Shown in pieces: positions 23,481 to 30,721 of a stretch of DNA of 33,454 nucleotides. How positions within the stretch are numbered: the stretch's first letter is position 1; each line of letters begins with the position of its first letter. This DNA is from Chloroflexota bacterium (GTDB lineage: Bacteria > Chloroflexota > Dehalococcoidia > UBA2979), in NCBI GenBank assembly GCA_009839925.1, contig VXOS01000061.1, forward strand, positions 1 through 33,454, given 5' to 3'. Below the pieces are notes generated by a model. That model was not told the origin of the DNA. It did not search any database and worked only from the letters and a program-made list of their open reading frames with translations. The position numbers were made by a program, and so were the translations under genes.

Positions 23481-23504
23481 CTCGAGCGAAACGGAGCGTT
23501 CGAG
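23481..23504. promoter_or_regulatory. Dyad between ppx and small membrane gene
   Basis: CTCGAGCG (23481-23488) and CGTTCGAG (23497-23504) pair over 8 positions with one G-T wobble and an 8-nt spacer. It lies about 20 bp upstream of the ppx -35 candidate and about 70 bp upstream of the plus-strand small gene, so it could be a shared operator. Confidence 0.35.
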
Positions 23505-23571
23505 GACCCCCGGCTGGACTCGGAGCGGCGGCGGCGGCCATTATGGATCACATAGCGAAAGGCGCCCTGCA

Positions 23572-23745
23572 ATGAAGGTTATTCGCAGCCTCTTCATCTT
23601 CGCCGCGCTCGCCGGCATCGCGGCCGTGATCGCACGGAAACTCGGACTGGTCGGCGGCCACGAGGACGACTCGTTCGACTTCGTGTTCGAGGACTCCCCG
23701 GGCGAAGACTCAGCGGACGACGGCGACGACGACGCTTCCGAGTAG
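23572..23745 (+). CDS. Small membrane protein with acidic tail
   Basis: A 57-aa protein: basic start MKVIRS, one hydrophobic helix LFIFAALAGIAAVIA (7-21), then a strongly acidic tail (EDDSFDFVFEDSPGED, SADDGDDDASE). One membrane pass with the tail outside or inside cannot be decided. GAAAGG upstream is a weak ribosome binding site. No family is recognised. Its last 36 bp overlap, on the opposite strand, the 3' end of another small membrane gene. Confidence 0.6.
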   Translation: MKVIRSLFIFAALAGIAAVIARKLGLVGGHEDDSFDFVFEDSPGEDSADDGDDDASE

Positions 23746-23895
23746 CGCGATCAGCACGATCGCCATGGCGACTCGGAGCAGTACGTTGCCCCAGGCACGG
23801 TGGGCCGGCGGATCCCAGTACGCGTATCCCGCCTCCTCGGTGAGGTCAGGGTCGAGATCGCCCTCGCTGGACTCGATCCAGTCGCCGTTGCTCAC
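23710..23895 (-). CDS. Small C-terminally anchored membrane protein
   Basis: A 61-aa protein: an acidic soluble part SNGDWIESSEGDLDPDLTEEAGYAYWDPP, then HRAWGNVLLRVAMAIVLIALLGSVVVAVVR, a single C-terminal membrane helix. The GTG at 23895 is the likely start. No family is recognised. Convergent and antisense over 36 bp with the preceding small gene. Confidence 0.5.
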   Translation of the reverse strand: MSNGDWIESSEGDLDPDLTEEAGYAYWDPPAHRAWGNVLLRVAMAIVLIALLGSVVVAVVR

Positions 23896-23998
23896 GCTCG
23901 TGCCTCGCCGTCTCCCGAGCGCCACCGGGCAGCCCGCCCGTGCAGGCTAGCGAACGGGGGCGCGGCGGCGCCAGCGCCCGCTGTGAACGGGCGGCCGC

Positions 23999-24913
23999 GT
24001 GACCGCCTCCGAGCCCGGCCTCGCGGCGATCGAGGAGGCCGCGCTCGAGTTCGGCAGGCTCGCGGGCGAGCGCATCGGCGAAGCGCTCGAACGCGAGATC
24101 GTCGTCGAGTACAAGGACGAGACGACCACCGCGGGCGGCGCTCCGACCAACCCGGTTTCCGAGACCGACCGCGCGATCGAGGAGCTGCTGCGCGAGCAGA
24201 TCGCCGAGCGCTTCCCCGAGCACGGCGTGATCGGTGAGGAGGCGGGCGGCGACGCCGAGGCTGATCGCGAGTTCGTCTGGGTCCTCGATCCGGTCGATGG
24301 CACCGCGAACTTCGTCAACGGCTTCCCGCTCTTCGCCAGCTCGATCGGCGTGCTGCGGCGCGGGCGACCCGCCGTGGGCGCGATCTGGTGCTCGACCTCT
24401 CACGCGCTGCGGCCGGGCGTCTACCACGCGCACGAGGGCGGTCCGCTCTGCTTCGAGGGCGAGCCGGCGCCGCTCGGCCGGCCCAGCGTCGGCGTCACGC
24501 GCCGCCTCGGTGCGGCGCCGGGCGGCGCGCCCGGCCGGATGCTGCGGCTGGACACACGGGTCACGGGTTCGGCGGCGCTGGAGTGCGCGTTCGTGGCGGC
24601 CGGCATCTTCCAGTCGGCGGTCTTCGGATCGCCGAGCATCTGGGACGTGGCCGCCGGCGTCACCCTCGTGCGCTCCTCGGGCCGCGTCGCGCTGACGATG
24701 CAGGGGAAGCGCTGGAACGCCCTCGAGCGCTTCGAGGCGCCCGGCTCGGTGCGCGGGGACCGCACGCCGACGATCCGCGACTGGCGTCAACCACTGATCC
24801 TCGGGACGGAGGAGGAGGCCGAGGCGCTGGTGCACCGCTCGCGCAGCCTCGGAGTGCGCTGGATGCGGGCGCGCTGGCGGCTCAGGCAGCAGTTGCGCCG
24901 CTGGCTGCCATGA
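23999..24913 (+). CDS. Inositol monophosphatase family protein
   Basis: A 304-aa IMPase/FBPase-fold, Mg-dependent, Li-sensitive type phosphatase. Metal-site motifs are complete: GEE (79-81), DPVDGTANFVNG (97-108) and the C-terminal WD of SIWDVAAG (Asp216). The family dephosphorylates inositol monophosphate, histidinol phosphate, PAP or similar. The substrate is not decidable. An unusual insert (GRPSVGVTRRLGAAPGG, about 160-176) and a basic C-terminal tail (RARWRLRQQLRRWLP) differ from E. coli SuhB. GTG start. The 103-bp gap before it shows no clear promoter. Confidence 0.9.
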   Translation: MTASEPGLAAIEEAALEFGRLAGERIGEALEREIVVEYKDETTTAGGAPTNPVSETDRAIEELLREQIAERFPEHGVIGEEAGGDAEADREFVWVLDPVDGTANFVNGFPLFASSIGVLRRGRPAVGAIWCSTSHALRPGVYHAHEGGPLCFEGEPAPLGRPSVGVTRRLGAAPGGAPGRMLRLDTRVTGSAALECAFVAAGIFQSAVFGSPSIWDVAAGVTLVRSSGRVALTMQGKRWNALERFEAPGSVRGDRTPTIRDWRQPLILGTEEEAEALVHRSRSLGVRWMRARWRLRQQLRRWLP

Positions 24914-24923
24914 CGGGCCGCGC

Positions 24924-25685
24924 CTAGATCGGCGGCCAGGGCACGCAGCGCCAGGGGTACATCTCCGGCAGCACCGGATTCGCCAGCAGCTCCGTGCTGC
25001 GCTCGATCAGCGCCTCGACCTCACGCTCGTGCAGGCAGGCGCGCAGTGCGTCCGTCGAGGGGTCCGCGGCGCGCAGGCAGTCGCGCACGCGCCGGATGTC
25101 GTGCTGCCAGGGTTCAGGCAGCTGCTCGCCGGCGAAGTCCCAGATCACCGTGCGCAGCTTCTCGTAGCTGTGGAAGCAGAGCGCGTTGTCGATGCACCAC
25201 AGCCGCCCCGCGCCATCGAGCAGGACGTGCCCGCCCTTGCGGTCGGCGTTGTTCGCCAGCAGGTCGAAGACGGCGACGCGGATCAGCGACTCGCGCAGCT
25301 CCTCGCGATCGCGCAGCTCGAAGAAGTGGTCGGCCGGGTTGTGCTCGATGAAGAGCTGGAACGAGCCCGCGCCCTCGGGCCCCTCGCGCTCGAGGGTGGG
25401 CGGGACGATCTCCCAGCCGAGCAGCCGCGCGTACTCGTACGTCGCGATCTCGCGCAGGTGCAGCGTGCCGTAAGGGAAGTCGCCCAGCGGCCGCTCGCCT
25501 CGCTGTGGCTTGTAGACCGCGAGCCCCTCGCCGTGCGCGGAGTGCGCGAGGTCCACGAGGAAGACGTAGTTGGAGGAGTCGTAGAGCAGCCGCGAGCGCA
25601 CGACCTCGGAGTCGCGCAGCGCCTCCTCGACGTGGGGATCGTCGGGTCGCCAGGCGTTGCGGAGGTCACGGATGCTCTCGGGCAT
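24924..25685 (-). CDS. SCO1664 family protein (PI3/PI4-kinase-like)
   Basis: A 253-aa protein of the actinobacterial SCO1664 family, distantly similar to phosphatidylinositol 3/4-kinases and HipA-like kinases. Kinase-like landmarks are SNYVFLV, the lysine of LAVYKPQRGERPL (Lys59), NNADRKGGHVLL (145-156) as catalytic loop and WCIDNALCFH (Asp166) as metal-binding segment. The ATG at 25685 has GAAGCGAGGG upstream. In many actinobacteria SCO1664 sits with an MSMEG_4193-type phosphatase and DUF3090. Neither is adjacent here. Substrate unknown. Confidence 0.85.
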   Translation of the reverse strand: MPESIRDLRNAWRPDDPHVEEALRDSEVVRSRLLYDSSNYVFLVDLAHSAHGEGLAVYKPQRGERPLGDFPYGTLHLREIATYEYARLLGWEIVPPTLEREGPEGAGSFQLFIEHNPADHFFELRDREELRESLIRVAVFDLLANNADRKGGHVLLDGAGRLWCIDNALCFHSYEKLRTVIWDFAGEQLPEPWQHDIRRVRDCLRAADPSTDALRACLHEREVEALIERSTELLANPVLPEMYPWRCVPWPPI

Positions 25686-25729
25686 GCGCCCTCGCTTCCG
25701 GCGGCGCGAACGACCTGGCTCGGATGGCG

Positions 25730-25735
25730 ATTGTA
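25730..25735 (-). promoter_or_regulatory. Candidate -10 element for SCO1664-family gene
   Basis: TACAAT on the minus strand, 44 nt before the ATG at 25685, in the 74-bp gap after the DehI-like gene. This suggests the gene has its own promoter. Confidence 0.35.
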
Positions 25736-25759
25736 GCGCTCGCCTTGAACGCGGACAGG

Positions 25760-26587
25760 CTAGGGCTGCTCTACGACCTCGCGCTCGCGGATGCCGAGGC
25801 CGAGCCGCAGCGCGGTGCAGTGCATCATCATCGTCGCCAGCGCGGGCAGCGCCGCATCGACGACCGCGCGCGCCTCGGCGATCGCCTCCGCGCTCACGCC
25901 GCCGGCCCGCAGGGCGTCCTCGTCGGCGCGCAGCGGTCGGGCGAGGAAGCGCGTCGAGGAACGCGCGTAGAAGTAGAGCGCGCGGCCGCGCTGGCGGAAC
26001 AGCGGGTAGGCGGAAAGGTGCTGCAGCTCGTCCCACGCCGCCTCGAGGTAGCCGGGCCAGACCGCGATCGCGCGGTACAGCTCCGGCGGACTGGAGAGCT
26101 GCAGCAACTCCGCCACCTCGGGCAGCGGTCCGGCGACCGCCGAGGCGAACTCCACCTCGCGCTCCCGGTGCTCGCGCTCTCGTTCGCTGCTCTCGCGCGG
26201 GGCGGGGCGACCCTGCCCGCCGACCGAGGGCGCCTCGCGCGCCTCGGCGAGGGCAGAGCAAAGCAGCAGCAACTGCGGCTGCACAAGGTGGAACGCGTCG
26301 AGGACGCCAAGCAAGCCATCGAGGTCCTCGCCGCTGAGCGCCCCGCCGAGCAGCGTCTCGCGGCTGAGCGCGGGCTGGTAGACCTCCTCGACGGCGTCGA
26401 GCGCCATGTCCGCCATGTAGAGCGCGCTGCCGAGGAAACCGGCGGTCTCGACGGACGGCTCGAGCTCCGGCCAGACGGTCTCGAGCACACCCTCGCAGCG
26501 TCCGAGGGCGGCGATCACCTCGGGCACGAAGGGCGAGCGCAGCGCGGCCGCGACGGCCTCGGCTGTGGGTGACGGCGCGGCGGTCAT
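25760..26587 (-). CDS. DehI-like (haloacid dehalogenase group I) protein, catalytic residues not conserved
   Basis: A 275-aa mostly helical protein with an internal twofold pattern. LDGLLGVLDAFHLVQPQLLLL (about 89-109) and LYRAIAVWPGYLEAAWDELQ (170-189) resemble segments of Pseudomonas DehI. From my recollection of that sequence, Asn114, Tyr117 and Asp189 of DehI align with Gln103, Leu106 and Glu169 here, so haloacid dehalogenase activity is doubtful. A charged linker ESSEREREHREREVE (132-146) joins the halves. The -10 element TATCCT (26600-26595) ends 7 nt before the ATG, so the message may be leaderless. Function unknown. Confidence 0.55.
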   Translation of the reverse strand: MTAAPSPTAEAVAAALRSPFVPEVIAALGRCEGVLETVWPELEPSVETAGFLGSALYMADMALDAVEEVYQPALSRETLLGGALSGEDLDGLLGVLDAFHLVQPQLLLLCSALAEAREAPSVGGQGRPAPRESSEREREHREREVEFASAVAGPLPEVAELLQLSSPPELYRAIAVWPGYLEAAWDELQHLSAYPLFRQRGRALYFYARSSTRFLARPLRADEDALRAGGVSAEAIAEARAVVDAALPALATMMMHCTALRLGLGIREREVVEQP

Positions 26588-26724
26588 CGGGCGGAGGATA
26601 GCGCCCGGTCAGCCCGTAGCGGCGAAACGCGGTAGGGTGGATGAGGCGGCGAAGGAGCCGCAACCTCAGTACCTCTGCTCTGTCGTTTCATTCAAGCGCC
26701 CGCGTCGAGCCTGAGATCAATCAT

Positions 26725-26775
26725 GGATCCGTCCCGAGGGGACGCATCCGCAGCGCCGGCGTGGCCGGCAAGGAG
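26725..26775 (+). promoter_or_regulatory. Structured 5' leader of RRM gene
   Basis: Two hairpins in tandem. The first (26725-26749) pairs GGAT-CGTCCC with GGGACG-ATCC with one C-C mismatch and a 3-nt loop. The second, GCCGGC-GTG-GCCGGC (26755-26769), directly touches the ribosome binding site AAGGAG (26770-26775). This could modulate translation, for example with temperature. The rest of the gap 26588-26724 also has GCGGC/GCCGC arms near 26647-26662. Confidence 0.5.
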
Positions 26776-26784
26776 TGAAGCGAG

Positions 26785-27081
26785 TTGGCTCAGAGAATCT
26801 ACGTAGGCAACCTGCCGTACGCAGCCACCGAGGACGAGGTGGAGACGCTGTTCGCCGCATACGGCGAAGTCCTCGCGGTCGCGCTGCCGACCGACCGCGA
26901 AACCGGCAGGGCGCGAGGCTTCGGCTTCGTCGAGATGTCCGACAGCGAGGCCGCGCAGGCCATCGAGGGCGTCAACGGCACGGAATTCGGCGGGCGCACG
27001 CTGAACGTCAACGAGGCGCGGCCACGCGAGAACCGCGGCGGCGGGCGCGGCGGCTACGGCCGGTACGACGACCGTCGCTAG
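26785..27081 (+). CDS. RRM-domain RNA-binding protein
   Basis: A 98-aa glycine-rich RNA-binding protein: a single RRM with RNP2 IYVGNL (5-10) and RNP1 RGFGFVEM (44-51), then a short RGG-like tail (RGGGRGGYGRYDDRR near the end). Such proteins in cyanobacteria and some actinobacteria are cold-induced RNA chaperones. The TTG start is decided by AAGGAG (26770-26775) 9 nt upstream. It is followed 207 bp later by a DEAD-box helicase, a common functional partner in cold-stress RNA handling. Confidence 0.92.
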   Translation: MAQRIYVGNLPYAATEDEVETLFAAYGEVLAVALPTDRETGRARGFGFVEMSDSEAAQAIEGVNGTEFGGRTLNVNEARPRENRGGGRGGYGRYDDRR

Positions 27082-27084
27082 CGT

Positions 27085-27107
27085 CCAACCCTGGCACGTG
27101 GGTTTGG
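27085..27107 (+). terminator. Hairpin after the RRM gene
   Basis: CCAACCC (27085-27091) pairs with GGGTTTGG (27100-27107) with one bulged T, beginning 3 nt after the stop codon. No T-run follows, so it is at best a non-canonical terminator. Confidence 0.35.
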
Positions 27108-27128
27108 GCCCTCGGGTGACCGATCGCC

Positions 27129-27185
27129 GGGGGCGAGTGCGGAGAGTCCGGCCGGGCGACGGGCTTCGCCTGTCCACTCGCCCCC
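27129..27185 (+). ncRNA. Candidate structured RNA/leader before DEAD-box helicase
   Basis: A perfect 11-bp closing stem GGGGGCGAGTG (27129-27139)/CACTCGCCCCC (27175-27185). Inside it is a second stem GACGGGC (27158-27164)/GCCTGTC (27168-27174) stacked directly on the outer 3' arm, plus a CCGGCCGG palindrome on the 5' side. This is about 100 nt before the helicase ATG. It may be a cis-regulatory leader or a small RNA. I do not recognise a known family. Confidence 0.45.
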
Positions 27186-27288
27186 ACGATGGCCCTCCGG
27201 CGACACCAGAACGTTGAAGCACTCACGGCCTCGCCCGGCAGCAAGGCTCCCATCACACCCTCCCTCACCACGAACGGAACCGCCCTCG

Positions 27289-28680
27289 ATGACCCTCTCC
27301 CCTCCCGACGCGCCCGCGCGGGCTGAGCACGGCCCGCACACGCTGCACCGCAACGGCGGCAGCTCCACCGCAAGCTTCGAGGCGCTGGGCGTCTCGCACG
27401 ACCTCACCGAGGCGCTGACACGGGCCGGCATCGAGCGCCCCTTCCCGATCCAGGCGCTGGCCATCCCGGACGCGCTCGCCGGCCGCGACATCTGCGGGAT
27501 GGCGCAGACCGGCTCCGGGAAGACGCTCGCCTTCGGCCTGCCGATGATCGAGCGCACGACCACCGCACGGCCGCGACGCCCGCACTCGCTTGTGCTTGCG
27601 CCGACGCGCGAGCTCGCGAACCAGATCGCCGAGGAGCTCACGCCGCTCGCCGCCGCGCGCGGCCTCTGGCTGACCGCGATCTACGGCGGCGTCTCGATGC
27701 CGCGACAGGTCCGGGCGCTGCAGCTCGGCGTGGACATCGTGATCGCCACGCCGGGGCGGCTCAACGACCTGCTCGAACAGGAAGAGCTGTCGCTCGCCGC
27801 GGTCTCGTTCGTCGTCGTCGACGAGGCCGACCAGATGGCGGACATGGGCTTCCTGCCGCAGGTGGAGCGCATCCTGAAGCAGATCGAGGGCCGGCCCCAG
27901 ACGCTGCTGTTCTCGGCCACGCTCGACGGCGCGGTCGGCGCCCTCGTGCGCCGCTACCAGCAGAACCCCACCCGTCACGAGGTCGCCTCCGCCGCTCCCA
28001 CCGTGGACGGACTGGAGCAGCGCTTCATCGGCGTGCGCGCCGAGGACAAGATCGACGTCACCTCCAAGATCTGCGCCGGGGCCCGGCGCGCGCTGGTCTT
28101 CGTGCGCACGACCCGCGCCGCGGACCGCGTGGCAAAACGGCTGGGGCGGACCGGACTGCGGGTCGCCGCCATTCACGGGCGGCTTTCGCAGAACCGCCGC
28201 GAGTCCACGCTCGAGGCGTTCCGGCGGGGCGACTCTCCCGTGCTCGTCGCCACGAACGTCGCCGCTCGCGGACTGCACGTGGACGGCGTCGACGTCGTCG
28301 TGCATTACGACCCGCCCGAGGACCACAAGACGTACTTGCACCGCTCCGGGCGAACCGCTCGCGCCGGCGAGGATGGCATGGTCGTCACGCTCGTGCTGCC
28401 GGAGCAGCGGCCCGACGTCGCCGTGCTGCAGCGCGACGGCGGCAGCAACTACTCCGTCGTCGAGATGCGCGCCGGCGACCGCAGGCTCCTCGACCTCGCT
28501 TCGTGGTCCGCGCCGCGCGAGCGTGTCGCCCCGGACCAGGGCCACGGCGCAAACGGCGGCAACGCCGGTCGCCGCCCCGGCGGTCGACAGTCCTCGAAGG
28601 CCCGCAACGGACGCGGGCGCGCATCGGGTGGCGACCCCCGGCCTGCCGAGCGCCGTCCCGCAAGGAACCGCCGGCGCTAG
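27289..28680 (+). CDS. DEAD/DEAH-box ATP-dependent RNA helicase
   Basis: A 463-aa DEAD-box RNA helicase. Q-motif (Phe30, IQ54-55), Walker A AQTGSGKT (72-79), APTREL (104-109), TPGR (154-157), DEAD (178-181), SAT (209-211), and in the second RecA domain RALVFVRTTRAADR, ATNVAARGLHV and HRSGRTAR. The last 60 residues are a basic, glycine-rich unstructured tail (GRRPGGRQSSKARNGRGRA). The ATG at 27289 has only a weak GGAAC site. An upstream in-frame TTG (27214) would add 25 non-conserved residues. Probably acts in RNA remodelling with the neighbouring RRM protein. Confidence 0.94.
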   Translation: MTLSPPDAPARAEHGPHTLHRNGGSSTASFEALGVSHDLTEALTRAGIERPFPIQALAIPDALAGRDICGMAQTGSGKTLAFGLPMIERTTTARPRRPHSLVLAPTRELANQIAEELTPLAAARGLWLTAIYGGVSMPRQVRALQLGVDIVIATPGRLNDLLEQEELSLAAVSFVVVDEADQMADMGFLPQVERILKQIEGRPQTLLFSATLDGAVGALVRRYQQNPTRHEVASAAPTVDGLEQRFIGVRAEDKIDVTSKICAGARRALVFVRTTRAADRVAKRLGRTGLRVAAIHGRLSQNRRESTLEAFRRGDSPVLVATNVAARGLHVDGVDVVVHYDPPEDHKTYLHRSGRTARAGEDGMVVTLVLPEQRPDVAVLQRDGGSNYSVVEMRAGDRRLLDLASWSAPRERVAPDQGHGANGGNAGRRPGGRQSSKARNGRGRASGGDPRPAERRPARNRRR

Positions 28681-28708
28681 CCGGCTCGCCGGGCGCGAGC
28701 CTGCCGCG

Positions 28709-29296
28709 CTACGCGTGCGGGCCGGCCTCCCAGCCGACGACTCCGAGGTACTCGCGGGCGAACCCCGCCGGGAGCGGGTGCGTCTCTGTCGCCATGATGT
28801 TGTTCCAGTGATTGAGGAAGCCGCGCCAGCTGATCACGGCGACCAGCTCCACGATCTCGCCCTCGTCGAACCACTCGCGCAGGGCCTCGAAGTGCTGCTC
28901 GGTGACCAGGTTCGGCACGACCGAGCCGTCGCGGGCCAGCCGCAGCGCGGCCTTCTCGCGGGCTGTGAAGAGATCGCTCTCCTCGAAGTCGTAGACCGCG
29001 CGCAGCTTCTCGACGGGCATCCCGTTGCTCGCCGCCCGGAAGGCGGCGTGCGACTGGGTGTGCGAGCAGCGCGCCGCGATGTCGACGGCCAGCGAGACGA
29101 TGCTCTTCAGCTCGCGCTCGACGGTTCCCGAGCGGGTGGCGGCGAGCATGACGCTCATCGCCTTCACCAGCTCGGGCCGCCGCGCCATCGTGAGTTGCCC
29201 TCGAGGGATATAGCCGCCGGTCTCCTCCATCGCCCGAAGCGACTCCCGGATCTCCGGGTCCACGTCCTCGATCGCCAAGGCTGCGATGTGCGCCAT
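28709..29296 (-). CDS. Carboxymuconolactone decarboxylase/AhpD-like protein
   Basis: A 195-aa CMD-family helical protein. The AhpD-type region is [24 protein letters not shown] (about 66-89) with Cys77, His79 and His83. AhpD enzymes need CxxC, and here the second cysteine is absent, so a classical AhpD redox cycle is unlikely. [30 protein letters not shown] (near 138-167) is the typical CMD-like C-terminal part. GGAAGGGG precedes the ATG at 29296. A TATCGT -10 may lie near 29342-29347 on the minus strand. Convergent with the helicase gene and divergent from ruvB. Confidence 0.8.
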   Translation of the reverse strand: MAHIAALAIEDVDPEIRESLRAMEETGGYIPRGQLTMARRPELVKAMSVMLAATRSGTVERELKSIVSLAVDIAARCSHTQSHAAFRAASNGMPVEKLRAVYDFEESDLFTAREKAALRLARDGSVVPNLVTEQHFEALREWFDEGEIVELVAVISWRGFLNHWNNIMATETHPLPAGFAREYLGVVGWEAGPHA

Positions 29297-29385
29297 GCGA
29301 ATCCCCTTCCACGGTGCGTCGCGAGGTCTCAGCCGCGCTCACGATAGCGCTCGCCGTCGCGCCCGGCAGGGGAGCCCTCGCGCTA

Positions 29386-29406
29386 CGAACGAACGTTCGC
29401 TATACT
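29386..29406 (+). promoter_or_regulatory. LexA (SOS) box against the ruvB -10 element
   Basis: CGAACGAACGTTCG (29386-29399) fits the Gram-positive/actinobacterial LexA consensus CGAAC-N4-GTTCG exactly. The -10 hexamer TATACT (29401-29406) follows after one base. A repressor here would block ruvB transcription until DNA damage. Confidence 0.75.
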
Positions 29407-29435
29407 GTGCGCGGCGGGGTACGGCAGGAGGCGGC

Positions 29436-30503
29436 GTGGACGACGAGAAGCGCGGTCCGCTGGCCCGCACGCAGACCCCCGAAGACATCTCGATCGAGCC
29501 CACGCTGCGCCCCAAGCGGCTTGAGGAGTATTTCGGCCAGGACACGGTCAAGGAGTCGCTGCGGATCGCGATTGCCGCAGCGAAGGGGCGGGGCGAACCG
29601 CTCGACCACCTGCTGATCCACGGCCCGCCGGGCCTCGGCAAGACGACGCTCGCGATGATCCTCGCGTCCGAGATGGGCGTCTCGATCCGCGTCACCTCGG
29701 GGCCCGCGATTGAGCGCGCGGGCGATCTCGCCTCGGTGCTGACGAGCCTGCAGCCCGGCGACGTGCTGTTCATCGACGAGGTGCACCGGCTGCCGCGCGT
29801 GGTGGAGGAGATCCTCTACCCGGCAATGGAGGACTGGGCGCTCGACATCATCCTCGGCAGCGGGCCGAAGGCGCGCGACGTGCGGCTCACGCTCAACCGC
29901 TTCACGCTGATCGCCGCGACCACGCGCTACGCGCTGGTCTCGCAGCCGCTGCGCGACCGCTTCGGGGCGAGCTACCGGCTGGACTTCTACGACGAGGCGG
30001 CGCTGAGCGAGATCGTGCGGCGCTCGGCGGGCGTGCTCGGCTGCGCCATCGACGCCGGCGGGGTGGCGGCCATCGCCAGCCGGGCGCGCGGCACGGCGCG
30101 CGTCGCCAACCGGCTGCTGCGGCGCGTGCGCGACTATGCCGAGGTGGAGGCGGATGGCGTGATCACCGAGCCGGTGGCCGCGCTCGCCCTCGCGCAGTTG
30201 GGCATCGACGAACTGGGCCTCGACGCGATGGACCGCGAGCTGCTGCGCGTGCTCGTCGAGCGCTTCGGCGGCGGACCGGTCGGCCTCGAGACGCTGGCCG
30301 CGGCCGTCTCCGAGGAGGCCGACACGATCATGGATGTCTACGAGCCGTACCTGCTGAAGATCGGCTACCTGCAGCGCACCCCGCGCGGGCGGGTCGCCTC
30401 GCGGCTCGCCTACGATCGCCTGGGCCTGGAGCCGCCCCCCGCGCTGCTTGCCGCCGTCGCGCAGCAGCCCGCGCTGTTCGAGGAGAACGGCGCGGGCGCC
30501 TGA
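29436..30503 (+). CDS. ruvB: Holliday junction branch migration helicase RuvB
   Basis: A 355-aa AAA+ ATPase driving branch migration on RuvA-bound Holliday junctions. Walker [10 protein letters not shown] (63-71), Walker [10 protein letters not shown] (111-119), the sensor region [20 protein letters not shown] (near 155-174), and the C-terminal DNA-binding winged helix ([17 protein letters not shown]). The GTG at 29436 is supported by AGGAGG 4 nt upstream. In most bacteria ruvB follows ruvA and often ruvC. Here both neighbours are unrelated, so it stands alone under its own SOS box. Confidence 0.96.
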   Translation: MDDEKRGPLARTQTPEDISIEPTLRPKRLEEYFGQDTVKESLRIAIAAAKGRGEPLDHLLIHGPPGLGKTTLAMILASEMGVSIRVTSGPAIERAGDLASVLTSLQPGDVLFIDEVHRLPRVVEEILYPAMEDWALDIILGSGPKARDVRLTLNRFTLIAATTRYALVSQPLRDRFGASYRLDFYDEAALSEIVRRSAGVLGCAIDAGGVAAIASRARGTARVANRLLRRVRDYAEVEADGVITEPVAALALAQLGIDELGLDAMDRELLRVLVERFGGGPVGLETLAAAVSEEADTIMDVYEPYLLKIGYLQRTPRGRVASRLAYDRLGLEPPPALLAAVAQQPALFEENGAGA

Positions 30504-30512
30504 AGGCGCCCC

Positions 30513-30719
30513 TCAGCGCACCCCCAACACCATCGCGTCCACCGGGTTGCCGGCGTCGAAAAGGGCGACGGCAAGGCGGCGGCCGGGCGTGAGCTGCGCG
30601 ACGGGGATGGCGCGCGAGACCGGCACGGACGTGACCACCGAGGAGAGCGACCCGGCGAAGCGCACGGTCGCCGTGTATGCGGCGCCGTCGAAGGAGACGA
30701 GAGTGGCGCGCTCCAGCAT
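30513..30719 (-). CDS. Small hypothetical protein, possible phage baseplate/tail component
   Basis: A 68-aa beta-rich protein (ATLVSFDGAAYTATVRFAG, SSVVTSVPVSRAIP, GRRLAVALFDAGNP, AMVLGVR). The pattern suggests a small OB-like barrel of the sort found in tail-spike or baseplate modules, but no motif proves it. The ATG at 30719 is 2 nt after the stop of the large upstream gene, with GGGGAGG upstream, so the two are co-translated. No T-rich terminator follows. Only 9 bp separate it from ruvB (convergent). Confidence 0.55.
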   Translation of the reverse strand: MLERATLVSFDGAAYTATVRFAGSLSSVVTSVPVSRAIPVAQLTPGRRLAVALFDAGNPVDAMVLGVR

Positions 30720-30721
30720 CG

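Noticed and set aside
21181-23571. A long plus-strand frame across sixA and ppx
   Set aside because: The opposite or alternative frames hold the SixA and Ppx motifs. Only the last 57 codons of this frame (from 23572) look like a real gene.
27265-28545. A 426-codon minus-strand frame inside the DEAD-box gene
   Set aside because: Shadow of the helicase, with no motif and biased composition.
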